The notes: generated from the sequence alone by a model not told the origin. DNA of 64,000 nucleotides from Mixta sp031457955 (GCF_031457955.1 NZ_JAVDXN010000012.1:1-64000), one strand, 5' to 3'; counted from the stretch's first letter, positions 53,062 through 62,615 are shown. Numbers and translations are program-made.

Positions 53062-55203
53062 CTAAGCCGCTGAATCATTGTGGGTATTGGCATTTGTCGA
53101 TGAATTGTAAAAGTGTTCGCCGCGCTCGGCGCGCTGGCGCAGCGCCTCACACGGAGCAAAACGATCGCCATATTGATGCATCAGGCTGGCTAATGTGTTA
53201 ACCACATTGGCTGCGCCAAGGCTATCCATATAGCGATAAGGGCCGCCGAGGAAAGGCGGAAAACCGATGCCGAATACGGCGCCAATGTCCCCGTCGCGCG
53301 GGCTGCGAATAACGCCTTCATCCAGGCAGCGCGCCGCCTCGTTCAGCATCATCATGATGCAGCGTTGCGCAATCAGCGCACCGTCCAGCCGCCGCTGCGG
53401 CTGAATATGCAGCAGTGCGTAGATGCTTTTATCGGGCCGTTTTTTTCCGCCCTGATAACGGTAGAAGCCGCGCCCGTTCTTGCGCCCTTTGCGGTTGTCG
53501 TTCAGCACGGCGGCGAACGCATCCGGCGCGGCAAAACGCATACCATATTCCTGCTCCAGAATCGGCAGGATTTTGGTTCCGACATCGATCCCTACCTCAT
53601 CCAACAGCTGTACCGGCCCCACCGGGAAGCCAAATTTGATCAGCGCCTTATCCACCGCCTCTATCGGCTCACCTTCCAGCACACAGCGCATGGCTTCATT
53701 TATATAGGGCGCCAGAATGCGGTTAACGTAAAAGCCCGGACGATCGGCCACCACAATTGCCGTTTTGCCCTGCCGCTTCGCCAGCGCCACGGTGGTGGCG
53801 ATAGTGCGTTCGGCGGTGGTTTGATGGGGTATCACCTCCACCAGCGGCATTTTATCTACCGGACTGAAGTAGTGCAGGCCGATAATGTTTTCCGGGCGCT
53901 GCGCCCGTGCGGCGATCTGAGCTATGGGCAGTGATGAGGTGTTCGAGGCGAAAATAGTGTGTGCGGCGCAATGCTGCTCAATTTCCGCCACCATCTGCTG
54001 TTTTAAGTTGAGATCCTCGAATACCGCTTCGATAATCAGATCGCGCTGGTGAAAGCCGCGATAGTCGGTGCTGCCGGTGATCAGAGCCATTTGTCGCTGT
54101 CGTTCAGCGGCGTTCATTTGTCGGCGCTTGACCTTTTTACTCAGCAGATCCCAGCTATATTTCATCGCATGGTTAATCCCTTCCACGCTGATATCTTTGA
54201 TGCGTACCGGCAGCTGCGCTTTGGCGGCGGTAACCGCTGCGATGCCGCCACCCATCAGGCCACCGCCCAGCACGCCAATGGTGCGCAGCGCGGCAGGCTC
54301 GGCGTCATACTCTTTTTTCAGCGCGGTGCTGGCAAAAAAGATCTGGCGCAGCGCGGCGGACTGCTGAGTCATGGTTAGCTCGCCAAAGGCCAGCGCTTCT
54401 GTTTCATGACCGGCGCGCATCCCCTGCTCCAGTCCGGTTCTGACCGCTTCCAGAATGCGCCGCGTGGCCGGATAATTGCCGTGGGTTTTCGCCTCGCTCT
54501 GGCGCGCCGCCAGCTGGAACAGGATGGCGCGTCCCGCCGGACCGTTTAGCAGGCGCTCGCGCAATGGCAATGTGCGCCGTGGGCTTTTTCCTTTCAGCGC
54601 CATTTTAATTGCCGTCTCCAGCAGAATGCTGTGCGGCACCGCATCATCCACCAGCCCCAGCTTCAGCGCCTGTTTTGCCCGCAGAGTTTTGCCGGTAAGA
54701 ATCATATTCAATGCCTGCGATGCGCCAATCAACCGTGGCAGACGCTGCGTGCCGCCGCTGCCGGGCAGCAGGCCAAGCTGCACTTCCGGCAGCCCAAGGC
54801 GGGTTTTATCATCCAGCGTACAGACACGTCGATCGCAAGCCAGCGCCAGCTCCAGCCCGCCGCCAAGGCAGGCGCCGTGAATCGCGGCCACCACCGGCAC
54901 CGACAGCGCGGCGATCTCTGACATCACGCGTTGCCCCTGTTCGGCCAGCTGACGCGCTTCGTCAGCGCTGCGGCAGCGGTCGATCATACTGATATCCGCA
55001 CCGGCAATAAATGAGTCCGGCTTGCCGGAAATAAACACCAGCCCGGCCAGCGCCGGGTTTTGCCGCGCCTGACTAATCACCGCGCGAATTTGCGCAATAA
55101 ACGCCGCCTTCAGGGTATTCATTTTTTCATCGGGCACATCGATCACAATGACGCCGACGTTGTCGCTGCGCATGCTCAGATGAAATGCGGATTGCTGTTC
55201 CAT
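53062..55203 (-). CDS. fadJ: fatty acid oxidation complex alpha subunit FadJ
   Basis: FadJ combines enoyl-CoA hydratase (N-terminal crotonase domain; IHGACLGGGLELALACD near 110-126, SGGTQRLPRL) and 3-hydroxyacyl-CoA dehydrogenase (from about 300; NAD motif LGGGLMGGGIA). It is the anaerobic-type partner of FadI. The start at 55203 (MEQQSAFHLS) gives 713 residues, E. coli 714; it begins four bases after fadI ends. The frame extends 32 codons into fadI without homology. Confidence 0.97.
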   Translation of the reverse strand: MEQQSAFHLSMRSDNVGVIVIDVPDEKMNTLKAAFIAQIRAVISQARQNPALAGLVFISGKPDSFIAGADISMIDRCRSADEARQLAEQGQRVMSEIAALSVPVVAAIHGACLGGGLELALACDRRVCTLDDKTRLGLPEVQLGLLPGSGGTQRLPRLIGASQALNMILTGKTLRAKQALKLGLVDDAVPHSILLETAIKMALKGKSPRRTLPLRERLLNGPAGRAILFQLAARQSEAKTHGNYPATRRILEAVRTGLEQGMRAGHETEALAFGELTMTQQSAALRQIFFASTALKKEYDAEPAALRTIGVLGGGLMGGGIAAVTAAKAQLPVRIKDISVEGINHAMKYSWDLLSKKVKRRQMNAAERQRQMALITGSTDYRGFHQRDLIIEAVFEDLNLKQQMVAEIEQHCAAHTIFASNTSSLPIAQIAARAQRPENIIGLHYFSPVDKMPLVEVIPHQTTAERTIATTVALAKRQGKTAIVVADRPGFYVNRILAPYINEAMRCVLEGEPIEAVDKALIKFGFPVGPVQLLDEVGIDVGTKILPILEQEYGMRFAAPDAFAAVLNDNRKGRKNGRGFYRYQGGKKRPDKSIYALLHIQPQRRLDGALIAQRCIMMMLNEAARCLDEGVIRSPRDGDIGAVFGIGFPPFLGGPYRYMDSLGAANVVNTLASLMHQYGDRFAPCEALRQRAERGEHFYNSSTNANTHNDSAA

Positions 55204-55207
55204 GACC

Positions 55208-56518
55208 TTATTCAACCTCCAGTACCATTGCCGCACCCAGGCCGCCCGCCGCACAGGCGGTAACCAGACCAAGCCCGCCGCCGCGCCGCCGCAGCTCATT
55301 CAGCGTTTGTGTAATCATGCGCGCGCCGGTGGCGGCAAAGGGATGTCCATAGGCAATCGAACCACCCAGCACGTTGAATTTCTCTTCGTCCACCTCCCCC
55401 AGCGCCGCAGGGCGATTTAATACCTCACGGGCGAAGCGTTCATCACGGAAGATTTTCAGATTAGCCAGCGTTTGTGCGGCGAACGCCTCGTGCATATCGA
55501 TCAGCGTCAGATCCTGTAGCGTGACGCCAGCACGATCCAGCGCCAGCGGCGAAGCGTAAGAAGGGCCCAGCAGCATGTCCTGCCAGACATCGGTGGCGGT
55601 AAAGGCGTAGCTGCGCAGATAGCCCAGCGGCGTAATGCCCAGCTCGCGCGCCCGCGATTCGGTCATCAGAATAACCGCGGCACCGCCGTCGGTCAGCGGC
55701 GTGCTGTTCGCTGCCGTCACGCTGCCGTGCTGCCGATCAAAGGCGGGACGCAGCCGGGCATAATCCTCGACGGCGCTGTTTTCCCGCACGTTATTATCTT
55801 GCTGTAGCGCCGCGCGCCAAGGCGGCACCCAGGCGGTCATCACTTCATCGGCTAATTTACCTTCCCGCCAGGCCTGCGCCGCACGCTGATGGGAGCGATG
55901 CGCCAGCGCATCCTGCTGCTCACGGCTGATGCCATGACTTTTCGCCATCTGTTCGGCGGTATCGCCCATGCGCAACCCGGTAGAATACTCCGCCACCGCA
56001 GGCGGCACCGGCAACAAATCTCGCGGACGCAGCTGGCTGAATAGTTTAATTTTTTGACTCAGGGTGCGGGATTTATTGAGATCGACCAGCGTTCTGCCCA
56101 GCTTTTTGCTGACGCCAATCGGCAATACGGATGAGGAGTCGGCCCCGCCGGCGATCCCGGCGCGGACGTTGCCAGCCAGCAGGCTTTCCGCCAGGTTCGC
56201 CACCGCCTGAAAGCTGGTGGCGCAGGCGCGGCTCACGCTGTAGGCATCGGTTGTGACATCAAGCCCGCTGCTTAACACGATTTCGCGCGCGATATTGGGC
56301 GCTTCGGGCATTTGAATCACCTGTCCGAAAACCAGCTGTTCGATGATCTCCGCCGGGATTTCGCTACGGGCCATCAGTTCGCCGATCACCATTCTGCCAA
56401 GTTCAACCGCCGGGATGCCATGCAGCGCCGTCGCCTGACGGGCAAACGGGGTGCGAAGCCCGTGGGTAATGGCGATGCGATCGCCCTGACGCGTCAGCAA
56501 AGGAAGCGCTCTGCTCAT
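55208..56518 (-). CDS. fadI: 3-ketoacyl-CoA thiolase FadI
   Basis: FadI does the thiolytic step of beta-oxidation. Acylated Cys99 is in SVSRACATSF; the C-terminal GGSIAYGHPFAATGARM and CAAGGLGAAM hold the catalytic His and Cys. The ATG at 56518 with AGGTGAGA upstream gives 436 residues exactly as in E. coli. First gene of fadIJ; a FadR site lies about 40 bases upstream. Confidence 0.97.
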   Translation of the reverse strand: MSRALPLLTRQGDRIAITHGLRTPFARQATALHGIPAVELGRMVIGELMARSEIPAEIIEQLVFGQVIQMPEAPNIAREIVLSSGLDVTTDAYSVSRACATSFQAVANLAESLLAGNVRAGIAGGADSSSVLPIGVSKKLGRTLVDLNKSRTLSQKIKLFSQLRPRDLLPVPPAVAEYSTGLRMGDTAEQMAKSHGISREQQDALAHRSHQRAAQAWREGKLADEVMTAWVPPWRAALQQDNNVRENSAVEDYARLRPAFDRQHGSVTAANSTPLTDGGAAVILMTESRARELGITPLGYLRSYAFTATDVWQDMLLGPSYASPLALDRAGVTLQDLTLIDMHEAFAAQTLANLKIFRDERFAREVLNRPAALGEVDEEKFNVLGGSIAYGHPFAATGARMITQTLNELRRRGGGLGLVTACAAGGLGAAMVLEVE

Positions 56519-56557
56519 TATTCTCACCTGTTAACCGCGACCGCAGCATCATTGCCA

Positions 56558-56574
56558 AGGAGGTCAGACCTGAC
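56558..56574 (-). promoter_or_regulatory. FadR site of fadIJ
   Basis: The plus strand reads AGGAGGTCAGACCTGAC, with the FadR core GGTCAGAC and most other consensus positions. FadR represses fadIJ in E. coli until long-chain acyl-CoA binds. Confidence 0.75.
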
Positions 56575-56747
56575 AGTGTAATCAGTTTGTTATAGGGTGC
56601 CAGCGGCGCGGCAAGAAAATGAGAGCGGCAACACATGCCGCAGAGAAAGAATGTATCCGGTAAGGGCGCTAATGCTGTAACGCGCAGGGGAATATTATCG
56701 GGGAGGAATAAAGCAAACGAACGCCCTGACCTGGGCCGAAAGAATGT

Positions 56748-56771
56748 CGGCGCGCTGTTTTGCGCCGACGG
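56748..56771 (-). terminator. terminator after yfcZ
   Basis: Arms GTCGGCGC / GCGCCGAC with an eight-base loop just past the yfcZ stop, followed on the minus strand by ATTCTTTC. Confidence 0.55.
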
Positions 56772-56778
56772 GCAGAAC

Positions 56779-57075
56779 TTAACGCAGGCCGAGCTGGAAA
56801 ATCAGGGTTTCCGCCTGGCAGCAGAAGGTAAAATCGACATCAAGCTGCACGCCATCAGGCTGTTCGCTGAATGTTGGCGTGATGACACAGGGCTCAGATT
56901 CAACGCCACGCGCTTTTTCCGTGAGCGAGGCCAGCATCGCTTCCGCCTGCTGACGATTATCAAACAGACGTGACCATGAGGCGGTGCAGTCACTGTTATC
57001 CATTACGGTGCCGACATCGACGCAGCAGCAGGCCGCCGTTTCGTTAGCGCTACATTTATTTAAAGCATCACTCAT
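56779..57075 (-). CDS. yfcZ: YfcZ/YiiS family protein
   Basis: A 98-residue Cys-rich protein of the YfcZ/YiiS (DUF406) family; the N-terminal part has ACCCVDVGTVMDNSDCTASW, the end reads AETLIFQLGLR, both as in E. coli YfcZ (94 residues). Function unknown. Divergent from fadL. Confidence 0.92.
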   Translation of the reverse strand: MSDALNKCSANETAACCCVDVGTVMDNSDCTASWSRLFDNRQQAEAMLASLTEKARGVESEPCVITPTFSEQPDGVQLDVDFTFCCQAETLIFQLGLR

Positions 57076-57295
57076 TGCTCTCTCCCACCATGCTTTTTAT
57101 ACAGTTGATATTAACTGTCGGCTATTTTACCCCGCCTTTTTCTCTGCGCTAAATTGTGTGAACGTAATCACGAATAATATTGATCTGACGCAGGATTACG
57201 TCGTCATCTCTTCGGCAATGCCCGCTTTTTTGTTAAGCGCGTCTTATTTCATCGATAACATTTGAAATATTTAAAAAACAATATTGCAACATACA

Positions 57296-57336
57296 CACAG
57301 GTCAGACCTATACTGTGCGCACTGGTCTGATTTGTC
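57296..57336 (+). promoter_or_regulatory. two FadR sites upstream of fadL
   Basis: Site 1 (CAGGTCAGACCTATA around 57298-57312) and site 2 (CACTGGTCTGATTTGTC at 57320-57336) fit the FadR consensus closely. E. coli fadL likewise has two FadR sites near its promoter. Confidence 0.8.
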
Positions 57337-57421
57337 CGTTGTATTTCAGCACCTACAATTCCCGGCTCCTTGTTACCTGGTGTAACAGAATTTATAAAAA
57401 TCACATAATGAGGTTGTGGTC

Positions 57422-58762
57422 ATGAACCATAAAAACCTGTGTGCAAAGTCAGCTCTGGCCATTGCAGTGGCAATCGCTTCCTCAAATCTTTACGCAGCGG
57501 GCTTTCAGCTCAATGAATTCTCCTCGATCGGTTTAGGCCGCTCCTATTCTGGCGAAGGCGCGATGGGCGATACCGCCGCTTCTGCCAGCCGCAACCCAGC
57601 CACCATGGCATTAATGGACCGTCCGATGTTTTCTGTCGGCGCGGTATTTATCGATCCCGATGTGAATATCGATGGCGATAGCGGTGCCGGGAATAGTTTA
57701 CGGGCGAATAATATCGCCCCGACGCAGTGGGTGCCGAATATTCATTATGTGCAGCCTATTAATGACCAATGGTGGATCGGCGCTTCCGCTACGACCAATT
57801 ATGGTCTGGCGACTGAATTTAATAATGATTACGCGGGCGGCGCTTTCGGCGGTAAAACCGATCTGTTGACCACTAACCTTAACCTCAGCACCGCCTGGCG
57901 CATGAATGAGCATTTCAGCTTTGGCGTTGGTTTTGACGCGGTTTATGCGCGGGCGAAAATTGAGCGTTATATGGGCGAGCTTGGCGGTTTGCTGCCTGCT
58001 GCGGGCCTGCCAGCCGCCGCCGCGGATACGCAGATTGCGCACCTGAAAGGCGATGAGTGGGGCTACGGCTGGAACGCCGGTATTCTGTATGAAGTGGATG
58101 AAAATAACCGCTTCGGCCTGAGCTATCGTTCTGAAGTGAAAATCGATTTTAACGGCGATTACAAAAGTTCTATTCCTTCGCAATTGAATCCGATTATCGG
58201 CGGCGCGGGACTTGATTTGCCGTACGGCACCAGCGGCAGCACCATTCCAGGCGCGCTGACCCTGAACCTGCCGGAAATGTGGGAAATTTCAGGCTATCAT
58301 AAGGTCGCGCCGCAGTGGGCAGTGCACTATAGCCTGGCCTATACCAGCTGGAGTCAGTTCCAGGAGCTGAAGGCCACCGGCAGCAACGGTCAGCAACTGT
58401 TCTATAAAGATGAAAGCTATCGCGATGCTTACCGTATTGCGCTCGGCACCACGTATTTCTATGACGATCACTGGACTTTCCGCACCGGTATCGCCTTTGA
58501 TGACAGCCCGGTTCCGGCGGATAAACGCTCTATCTCTATCCCGGATCAGGATCGCCTGTGGCTGAGCGCTGGCGCTTCATACGCCTTTAATGAGAATGCT
58601 TCGGTGGATGTGGGCGTGTCCTATATGCATGGTCAGAAAGTGACGGTGCAAGAGGGTATCGATCCGGTAGCGACCGCGCGCAACGGCACTGCAACCCCTT
58701 ACGAGTTTAATTCTGAAGGTAAGGCCTGGCTGTACGGCGCCAGCTTTAACTACCGCTTCTGA
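57422..58762 (+). CDS. fadL: long-chain fatty acid outer membrane channel FadL
   Basis: FadL is the 14-strand beta-barrel that takes long-chain fatty acids across the outer membrane. A signal peptide (about 1-25, cleaving before AGFQLNEFS) leads the mature N-terminal hatch; SRNPATMAL and the C-terminal aromatic ending SFNYRF are typical. The ATG at 57422 gives 446 residues, E. coli 446-448. FadR sites lie upstream and a terminator follows. Confidence 0.96.
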   Translation: MNHKNLCAKSALAIAVAIASSNLYAAGFQLNEFSSIGLGRSYSGEGAMGDTAASASRNPATMALMDRPMFSVGAVFIDPDVNIDGDSGAGNSLRANNIAPTQWVPNIHYVQPINDQWWIGASATTNYGLATEFNNDYAGGAFGGKTDLLTTNLNLSTAWRMNEHFSFGVGFDAVYARAKIERYMGELGGLLPAAGLPAAAADTQIAHLKGDEWGYGWNAGILYEVDENNRFGLSYRSEVKIDFNGDYKSSIPSQLNPIIGGAGLDLPYGTSGSTIPGALTLNLPEMWEISGYHKVAPQWAVHYSLAYTSWSQFQELKATGSNGQQLFYKDESYRDAYRIALGTTYFYDDHWTFRTGIAFDDSPVPADKRSISIPDQDRLWLSAGASYAFNENASVDVGVSYMHGQKVTVQEGIDPVATARNGTATPYEFNSEGKAWLYGASFNYRF

Positions 58763-58772
58763 TAGCTGAAAG

Positions 58773-58797
58773 AAAAGGCGGGATTTCTCGCCTTTTT
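58773..58797 (+). terminator. terminator after fadL
   Basis: AAAAGGCG / CGCCTTTTT with an eight-base loop, ten bases after the fadL stop. Confidence 0.88.
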
Positions 58798-58814
58798 CCA
58801 GGTTATTTCTGGTG

Positions 58815-58977
58815 TTCGCACAGGGCGTTTGCCTGAGGTGTATGCGCAGGGCGTTTGCCTGAGGTATATGCGCAAGGCGTTTGCCTGAGTGTATGCGCAG
58901 GGCGTTTGCCTGAGGTATATGCGCAGGGCGTTCGCCTGAGGTGTATGCGCAGGGCGTTCGCACCAGGGTGCTCGCAC
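58815..58977. repeat. 26-bp tandem repeats, six copies
   Basis: Units of the form GCGCAGGGCGTTTGCC + TGAGGTGTAT (25-28 bases) run head to tail from the fadL terminator to the 104-bp element. They carry the element's left arm sequence AGGGCGTTTG, and the element's arm is in effect the seventh unit. Confidence 0.92.
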
Positions 58978-59081
58978 AGGGCGTTTGGGCCGATCGTAAA
59001 GACGCAAAAAACGTCATCCCTGACGGCTCGGCCCGCGCCGTCCATGGCGCGGGACGCTTTACTCTTCTGCCCAAACGCCCT
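58978..59081 (+). repeat. 104-bp structured element, copy B
   Basis: Arms AGGGCGTTTGGGCCGA / TCTGCCCAAACGCCCT pair at 15 of 16 positions. The 72-bp interior differs from copy A at only three bases and keeps the GTAAAG / CTTTAC pairing, the CGTCA-TCCC-TGACG hairpin and the CCCGCGCC / GGCGCGGG hairpin. It lies between convergent fadL and mlaA. Confidence 0.88.
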
Positions 59082-59521
59082 GCGCCTTACGTTCAGAGTT
59101 GTTACGCCCTGCGCCTTGAGTTCAGAGTTATTACGCCCTGCGCCTTACGTTCAGAGTTATTACGCCCTGCACCTTGAGTTCCGAGTTATGACACCCTGCG
59201 CCTTGAGTTCAGCGTTGTTACGCCCTGCGCCTTATGTTCAGAGTTGTTACGCCCTGCACCTTGAGTTCCGAGTTATGACGCCCTGCGCCTTACGTTCAGA
59301 GTTATTACGCCCTACGCCTTAAGTTCCGCGTTATCACGCCCTGCGCCTTAAGTTCCGCGTTATCACGCCCTGCGCCTTGAGTTCCGAGTTATGACACCCT
59401 GCGCCTTATGTTCAGAGTTATTACGCCCTACGCCTTAAGTTCCGAGTTATGACGCCCTGCGCTTTGCGTTTGGGGGTTGTTACGCCCTGCGTTTGGCGTT
59501 TGGCGTTTGGCGTTTGGCGTT
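59075..59521. repeat. 29-bp tandem repeats, 13 full copies plus degenerate end
   Basis: Thirteen uninterrupted 29-base units (ACGCCCTGCGCCTT + GAGTTCAGAGTTATT and variants) fill 59075-59451, followed by two altered units and four copies of GTTTGGC at 59491-59518. Each unit begins with the right arm sequence of element copy B. Different substitutions (ACACCC, CTACGCC, CCGAG/CAGAG) recur in several units, a sign of duplication and exchange. Confidence 0.93.
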
Positions 59522-59532
59522 ATAAAGGTCAT

Positions 59533-59558
59533 AAAAAAGGCGGGAATCTCCCGCCTTT
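59533..59558 (-). terminator. terminator after mlaA
   Basis: Stem GGCGGGA / TCCCGCC with a three-base loop, followed on the minus strand by TTTTTTAT, about 17 bases past the mlaA stop. Confidence 0.9.
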
Positions 59559-59574
59559 GCTGTTTCTTTGCCGG

Positions 59575-60336
59575 TTATTCGGCGTCGATCTCATCGAGAT
59601 CGCCCTGAATCGCCTGCGCGTTCGGGTTTTCCTGCGGCTTCAGCTTGCCGCCGTTAGCCAGGAAATCGTGACGCTGGAAATAAGCGTTACGCACAAAAGC
59701 GTAAGGATCGCTGGTATTGCGCAACATCGCATCGGAATCCAGTAGCTGCGCTCGCGTCTCCACGCCCTCCAGCACCCATTTACCGGCGGTCATCGGCCAG
59801 CTCAGCCAGCCCAGCACCGGGTAAAGCGTATCGAGATAATCACCGCCATCTTCACGCGGCGTAGCGCTGCCGTAGCCCGGCAAAACCACATAAGGGCCGT
59901 AGCCGACGCCCCAGGTCCCCAGCGTTCCGCCAAAGCGCGGCGGCTCTTCACGTGCTAACTTATCGTTCGCCATACCGGCGACATCAATAAAACCGCCCAG
60001 ACCCAGAACGGTATTCAGGAAGAAACGGTTGAAATGAATCATGCCGCGATAGGGATCGCCGCGCAGAAATGAGTTCACCATCGCCGCAGGTTCACTCAGG
60101 TTGCCGAGGAAATTACTGACGCCGGTACGCGCCGGAACCGGCACGTAGTCGCGCCAGGCGACCGCAACCGGACGCAGCACATAGGGATCCAGCACGTTGT
60201 AGTTGAAATCAAACATCGTGCGGTTAAAACCCTCCAGCGGATCGGAACGCCCCTGCGGTTCATCGTTATGCTGTGAACTGGCGCATCCTGCTAACAAAAC
60301 GCTGGCCAGCGCCAACCCCGTCAGGCGGAAGTTCAT
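59575..60336 (-). CDS. mlaA: outer-membrane lipoprotein MlaA (VacJ)
   Basis: MlaA removes misplaced phospholipids from the outer leaflet and passes them to MlaC. A lipoprotein signal with lipobox LLAGC (Cys18) starts the 253-residue protein; the VacJ core DPLEGFNRTMFDFNYNVLD and GFIDVAGMANDK are conserved. Convergent with fadL, as in E. coli. Confidence 0.96.
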   Translation of the reverse strand: MNFRLTGLALASVLLAGCASSQHNDEPQGRSDPLEGFNRTMFDFNYNVLDPYVLRPVAVAWRDYVPVPARTGVSNFLGNLSEPAAMVNSFLRGDPYRGMIHFNRFFLNTVLGLGGFIDVAGMANDKLAREEPPRFGGTLGTWGVGYGPYVVLPGYGSATPREDGGDYLDTLYPVLGWLSWPMTAGKWVLEGVETRAQLLDSDAMLRNTSDPYAFVRNAYFQRHDFLANGGKLKPQENPNAQAIQGDLDEIDAE

Positions 60337-60370
60337 AATTTTCTCCCTGTCTAATTAAGTGTTTACCGCT

Positions 60371-61582
60371 TCAGGGCTGCTGCTGATTAATTTCAACAGC
60401 AAGATGCTGATGACCATCAAAAGGCGTTAATGCGCTCTCTCCGAACCAGTCGCCAGGCCGGGGAGTTGCGCTGCCGTCACGCGCAATACGCACGCGAACT
60501 TTAACCTGATGCTGCGCCGAAAGCAGGCGTTCCGGCATCATGGCATTGCTGTCATCCAGCGTCAGCGATAGCGGAAAATGACTCAGCGGCAGTTTTTTTA
60601 CTGCCACCGGAACCGGTGAAACACCGTCGGAAACAGAAATATACATGACTCCGCCCGGCGGTAACATTTTTTCTACAGTCGCGGCCAGCGTGACGTTAAG
60701 CGAAAGCTGGCTGGTTTGCAGCCCACCGGCGCTTTTCGCCTGCTGGATACTGCGCTGCACCTGCGCTCGCTGCGGATCGTTTGTCGCCAGCTGCGTCAGC
60801 AGGGTTTGCCACGCCGCAATTGCCTGCGCATAGTGCTGTTGCTGATAAGCATTAAAGGCCACCAGCCCCAGCAGACGCGTGTTCGCAGGATCCTGCTGCT
60901 GCATCGCCTGCAATATCACCTGCGCTTCACGGTTATCCTGCGGATCGCTGGAACGGGTCAGCACTTCAGCATAGCTGAGTTTTACCTCACTGTTATTCGG
61001 CGCCAGCTGTAATGCGCGCTGAAACGCCTCAATAGCGGTATCACGATTGTTTAATACCATGCCGATACGCCCCAGCATCAGCCAGTCATGCAGCTGGCTG
61101 CCATCCTGCTGAAGCGCGGTGCGCAGCCCCAGCCCAAGACGCGCCAGCTCTTCCAGCGTCAGCGGCTTCGCCTGCGGATCGAGCAGACGCGCGCGCAGCG
61201 CCGGATAATCATTCTGTACCTGTTGCCAGGCGATCAGGCCAGGCAACCCACCGGTTTTCAGATAACAGCCAAGGCTCACCACCACTAATAACAGCGCGCC
61301 GGGCAGCAATACCCAGCGACCAAGCGGACGCGCTGGCGCAGACGACGAAGAGGAGGGAATATCGGTCAGCAGCGTTTGTTGCAGTTCCTGCACCAGCGGC
61401 TGACGAGCGGCAATCACCCCCTGCTCCTCATCCTGATCCAGCTCATGCAAGCGCTGCTGATAGAAAATTTTATTCAGCGTATCGCGATCCGGCGACGGGC
61501 GAGCGCCGCGCCAGCCCGCGATTAACAGCAACAGCAGCGCGGCCAGCAGCAGACCGCTAAAAACCAGCCAGAAAAGCGTCAT
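60371..61582 (-). CDS. ccmI: cytochrome c biogenesis protein CcmI
   Basis: CcmI presents apocytochrome c to the heme ligation complex. Two N-terminal helices (about 3-23 and 92-112) flank a cytoplasmic loop, and the periplasmic part carries TPR repeats (about 155-290). 403 residues. In E. coli the CcmI function is fused to the C-terminus of CcmH; here it is a separate gene overlapping ccmH by four bases. Confidence 0.92.
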   Translation of the reverse strand: MTLFWLVFSGLLLAALLLLLIAGWRGARPSPDRDTLNKIFYQQRLHELDQDEEQGVIAARQPLVQELQQTLLTDIPSSSSSAPARPLGRWVLLPGALLLVVVSLGCYLKTGGLPGLIAWQQVQNDYPALRARLLDPQAKPLTLEELARLGLGLRTALQQDGSQLHDWLMLGRIGMVLNNRDTAIEAFQRALQLAPNNSEVKLSYAEVLTRSSDPQDNREAQVILQAMQQQDPANTRLLGLVAFNAYQQQHYAQAIAAWQTLLTQLATNDPQRAQVQRSIQQAKSAGGLQTSQLSLNVTLAATVEKMLPPGGVMYISVSDGVSPVPVAVKKLPLSHFPLSLTLDDSNAMMPERLLSAQHQVKVRVRIARDGSATPRPGDWFGESALTPFDGHQHLAVEINQQQP

Positions 61583-62061
61583 GAAGATTTCCTGTCATCG
61601 TTCAGCAGCGCATCAAGGCGCTGTTGTTCATCCACATTTAACCGTGCCCCGGCAGGCGGCGGGCGGCGACTGCGGAGAAAAATAACCAGCGCCCCGGCAA
61701 TAATAAACAGCAACGGTCCCGCCCACAGAATCAGCGTTGATGGCGTAACCGGCGGCTGATAGGTCACAAAATTACCGTAGCGGTCAATCATATATTGCGT
61801 GATTTGTTGTTTGTTCTGCCCCTGCTTGAGCAGTTGATAAACCTTCAGGCGCATATCCGCCGCAATCATCGCATTTGAGTCGGCAATACTGTTGTTTTGG
61901 CATTTCGGACAACGCAGCGAGGCGGTCAGCTCGCGGTAGTGCTGCTCCTGCGCGGCCGAGTCAAATTGCCAGGTTTCGATCGCCGCCAGCGCGCTCAGGC
62001 TGAACAACAGCCCCGCCAGTAAGCATACTAACCGTTTTGCCATGCTGCTTCCCTGCGTCAT
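61579..62061 (-). CDS. ccmH: cytochrome c biogenesis thiol protein CcmH
   Basis: CcmH keeps the apocytochrome CXXCH motif reduced. The redox motif LRCPKCQNNS is intact, preceded by a signal/anchor and followed by a helix near 105-125. 160 residues, the short form without the CcmI extension. The first ATG overlaps the dsbE stop (ATGA) and has GGAGG upstream; a second ATG six codons later is possible. Confidence 0.94.
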   Translation of the reverse strand: MTQGSSMAKRLVCLLAGLLFSLSALAAIETWQFDSAAQEQHYRELTASLRCPKCQNNSIADSNAMIAADMRLKVYQLLKQGQNKQQITQYMIDRYGNFVTYQPPVTPSTLILWAGPLLFIIAGALVIFLRSRRPPPAGARLNVDEQQRLDALLNDDRKSS

Positions 62062-62615
62062 CGTGCCGCCTCCCTGCTATATTTTTGCCACAGCGGCGCG
62101 ACTTCCCGCTGCCAGACCTGCTGATTAAGATCGCCTGCATGGCGATAGCGAATAATGCCCTGACCATCGATCAGGAACGTTTCCGGCGCGCCATAGACGC
62201 CGAGATCCAGTCCAAGCATACCGCTGCCGTCATAGAGGCTAAGCGCATAGGGGTTGCCCAGGCTATTGAGCCATTCCACCGCTTTTGCGCGGTCGTCTTT
62301 ATAGTTCAGCCCGACCACGCGCACGCCCTGCTCCGCCAGCTGGTTCAAATAGTGATGCTCAGCGCGACAGGTAGGACACCAGGTCGCCCAGACGTTCAGC
62401 AACAGTGGCTTGCCATCCGCCAGCACCGCCTGATGGTAAACTTTGCCCGGCGAAGCGAGCGACTCCAGCGTAAATGGCGGCACCGGCTTCCCGATCAGCG
62501 CCGACTCCAGCCGCGTCGGATCCTCGCCCTCGGCGTTGCGCGTTAGCTGCCACATCAGCGCCAGCGCCAGCAGCAGAAACAGGACCAGCGGAATATAGAG
62601 AATTTTCTTGCTCAT
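62058..62615 (-). CDS. dsbE: periplasmic thioredoxin DsbE/CcmG
   Basis: A membrane-anchored periplasmic thioredoxin that passes electrons from CcdA/DsbD to the cytochrome c maturation system. Active site WCPTC within NVWATWCPTCRAEH; N-terminal anchor about 5-23. 185 residues, as in E. coli. Overlaps both neighbours by four bases. Confidence 0.96.
   Translation of the reverse strand: MSKKILYIPLVLFLLLALALMWQLTRNAEGEDPTRLESALIGKPVPPFTLESLASPGKVYHQAVLADGKPLLLNVWATWCPTCRAEHHYLNQLAEQGVRVVGLNYKDDRAKAVEWLNSLGNPYALSLYDGSGMLGLDLGVYGAPETFLIDGQGIIRYRHAGDLNQQVWQREVAPLWQKYSREAAR

Noticed and set aside
58855..59322. 155-codon and overlapping open frames across the tandem arrays
   Set aside because: The translations are only repeat products of 26- and 29-bp units; there is no start signal and frames are open on both strands because of base composition.
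59075..59460. Regular 29-bp repeats suggesting a CRISPR array
   Set aside because: The units are directly contiguous with no unique spacers, and there are no cas genes; it is a simple tandem array.
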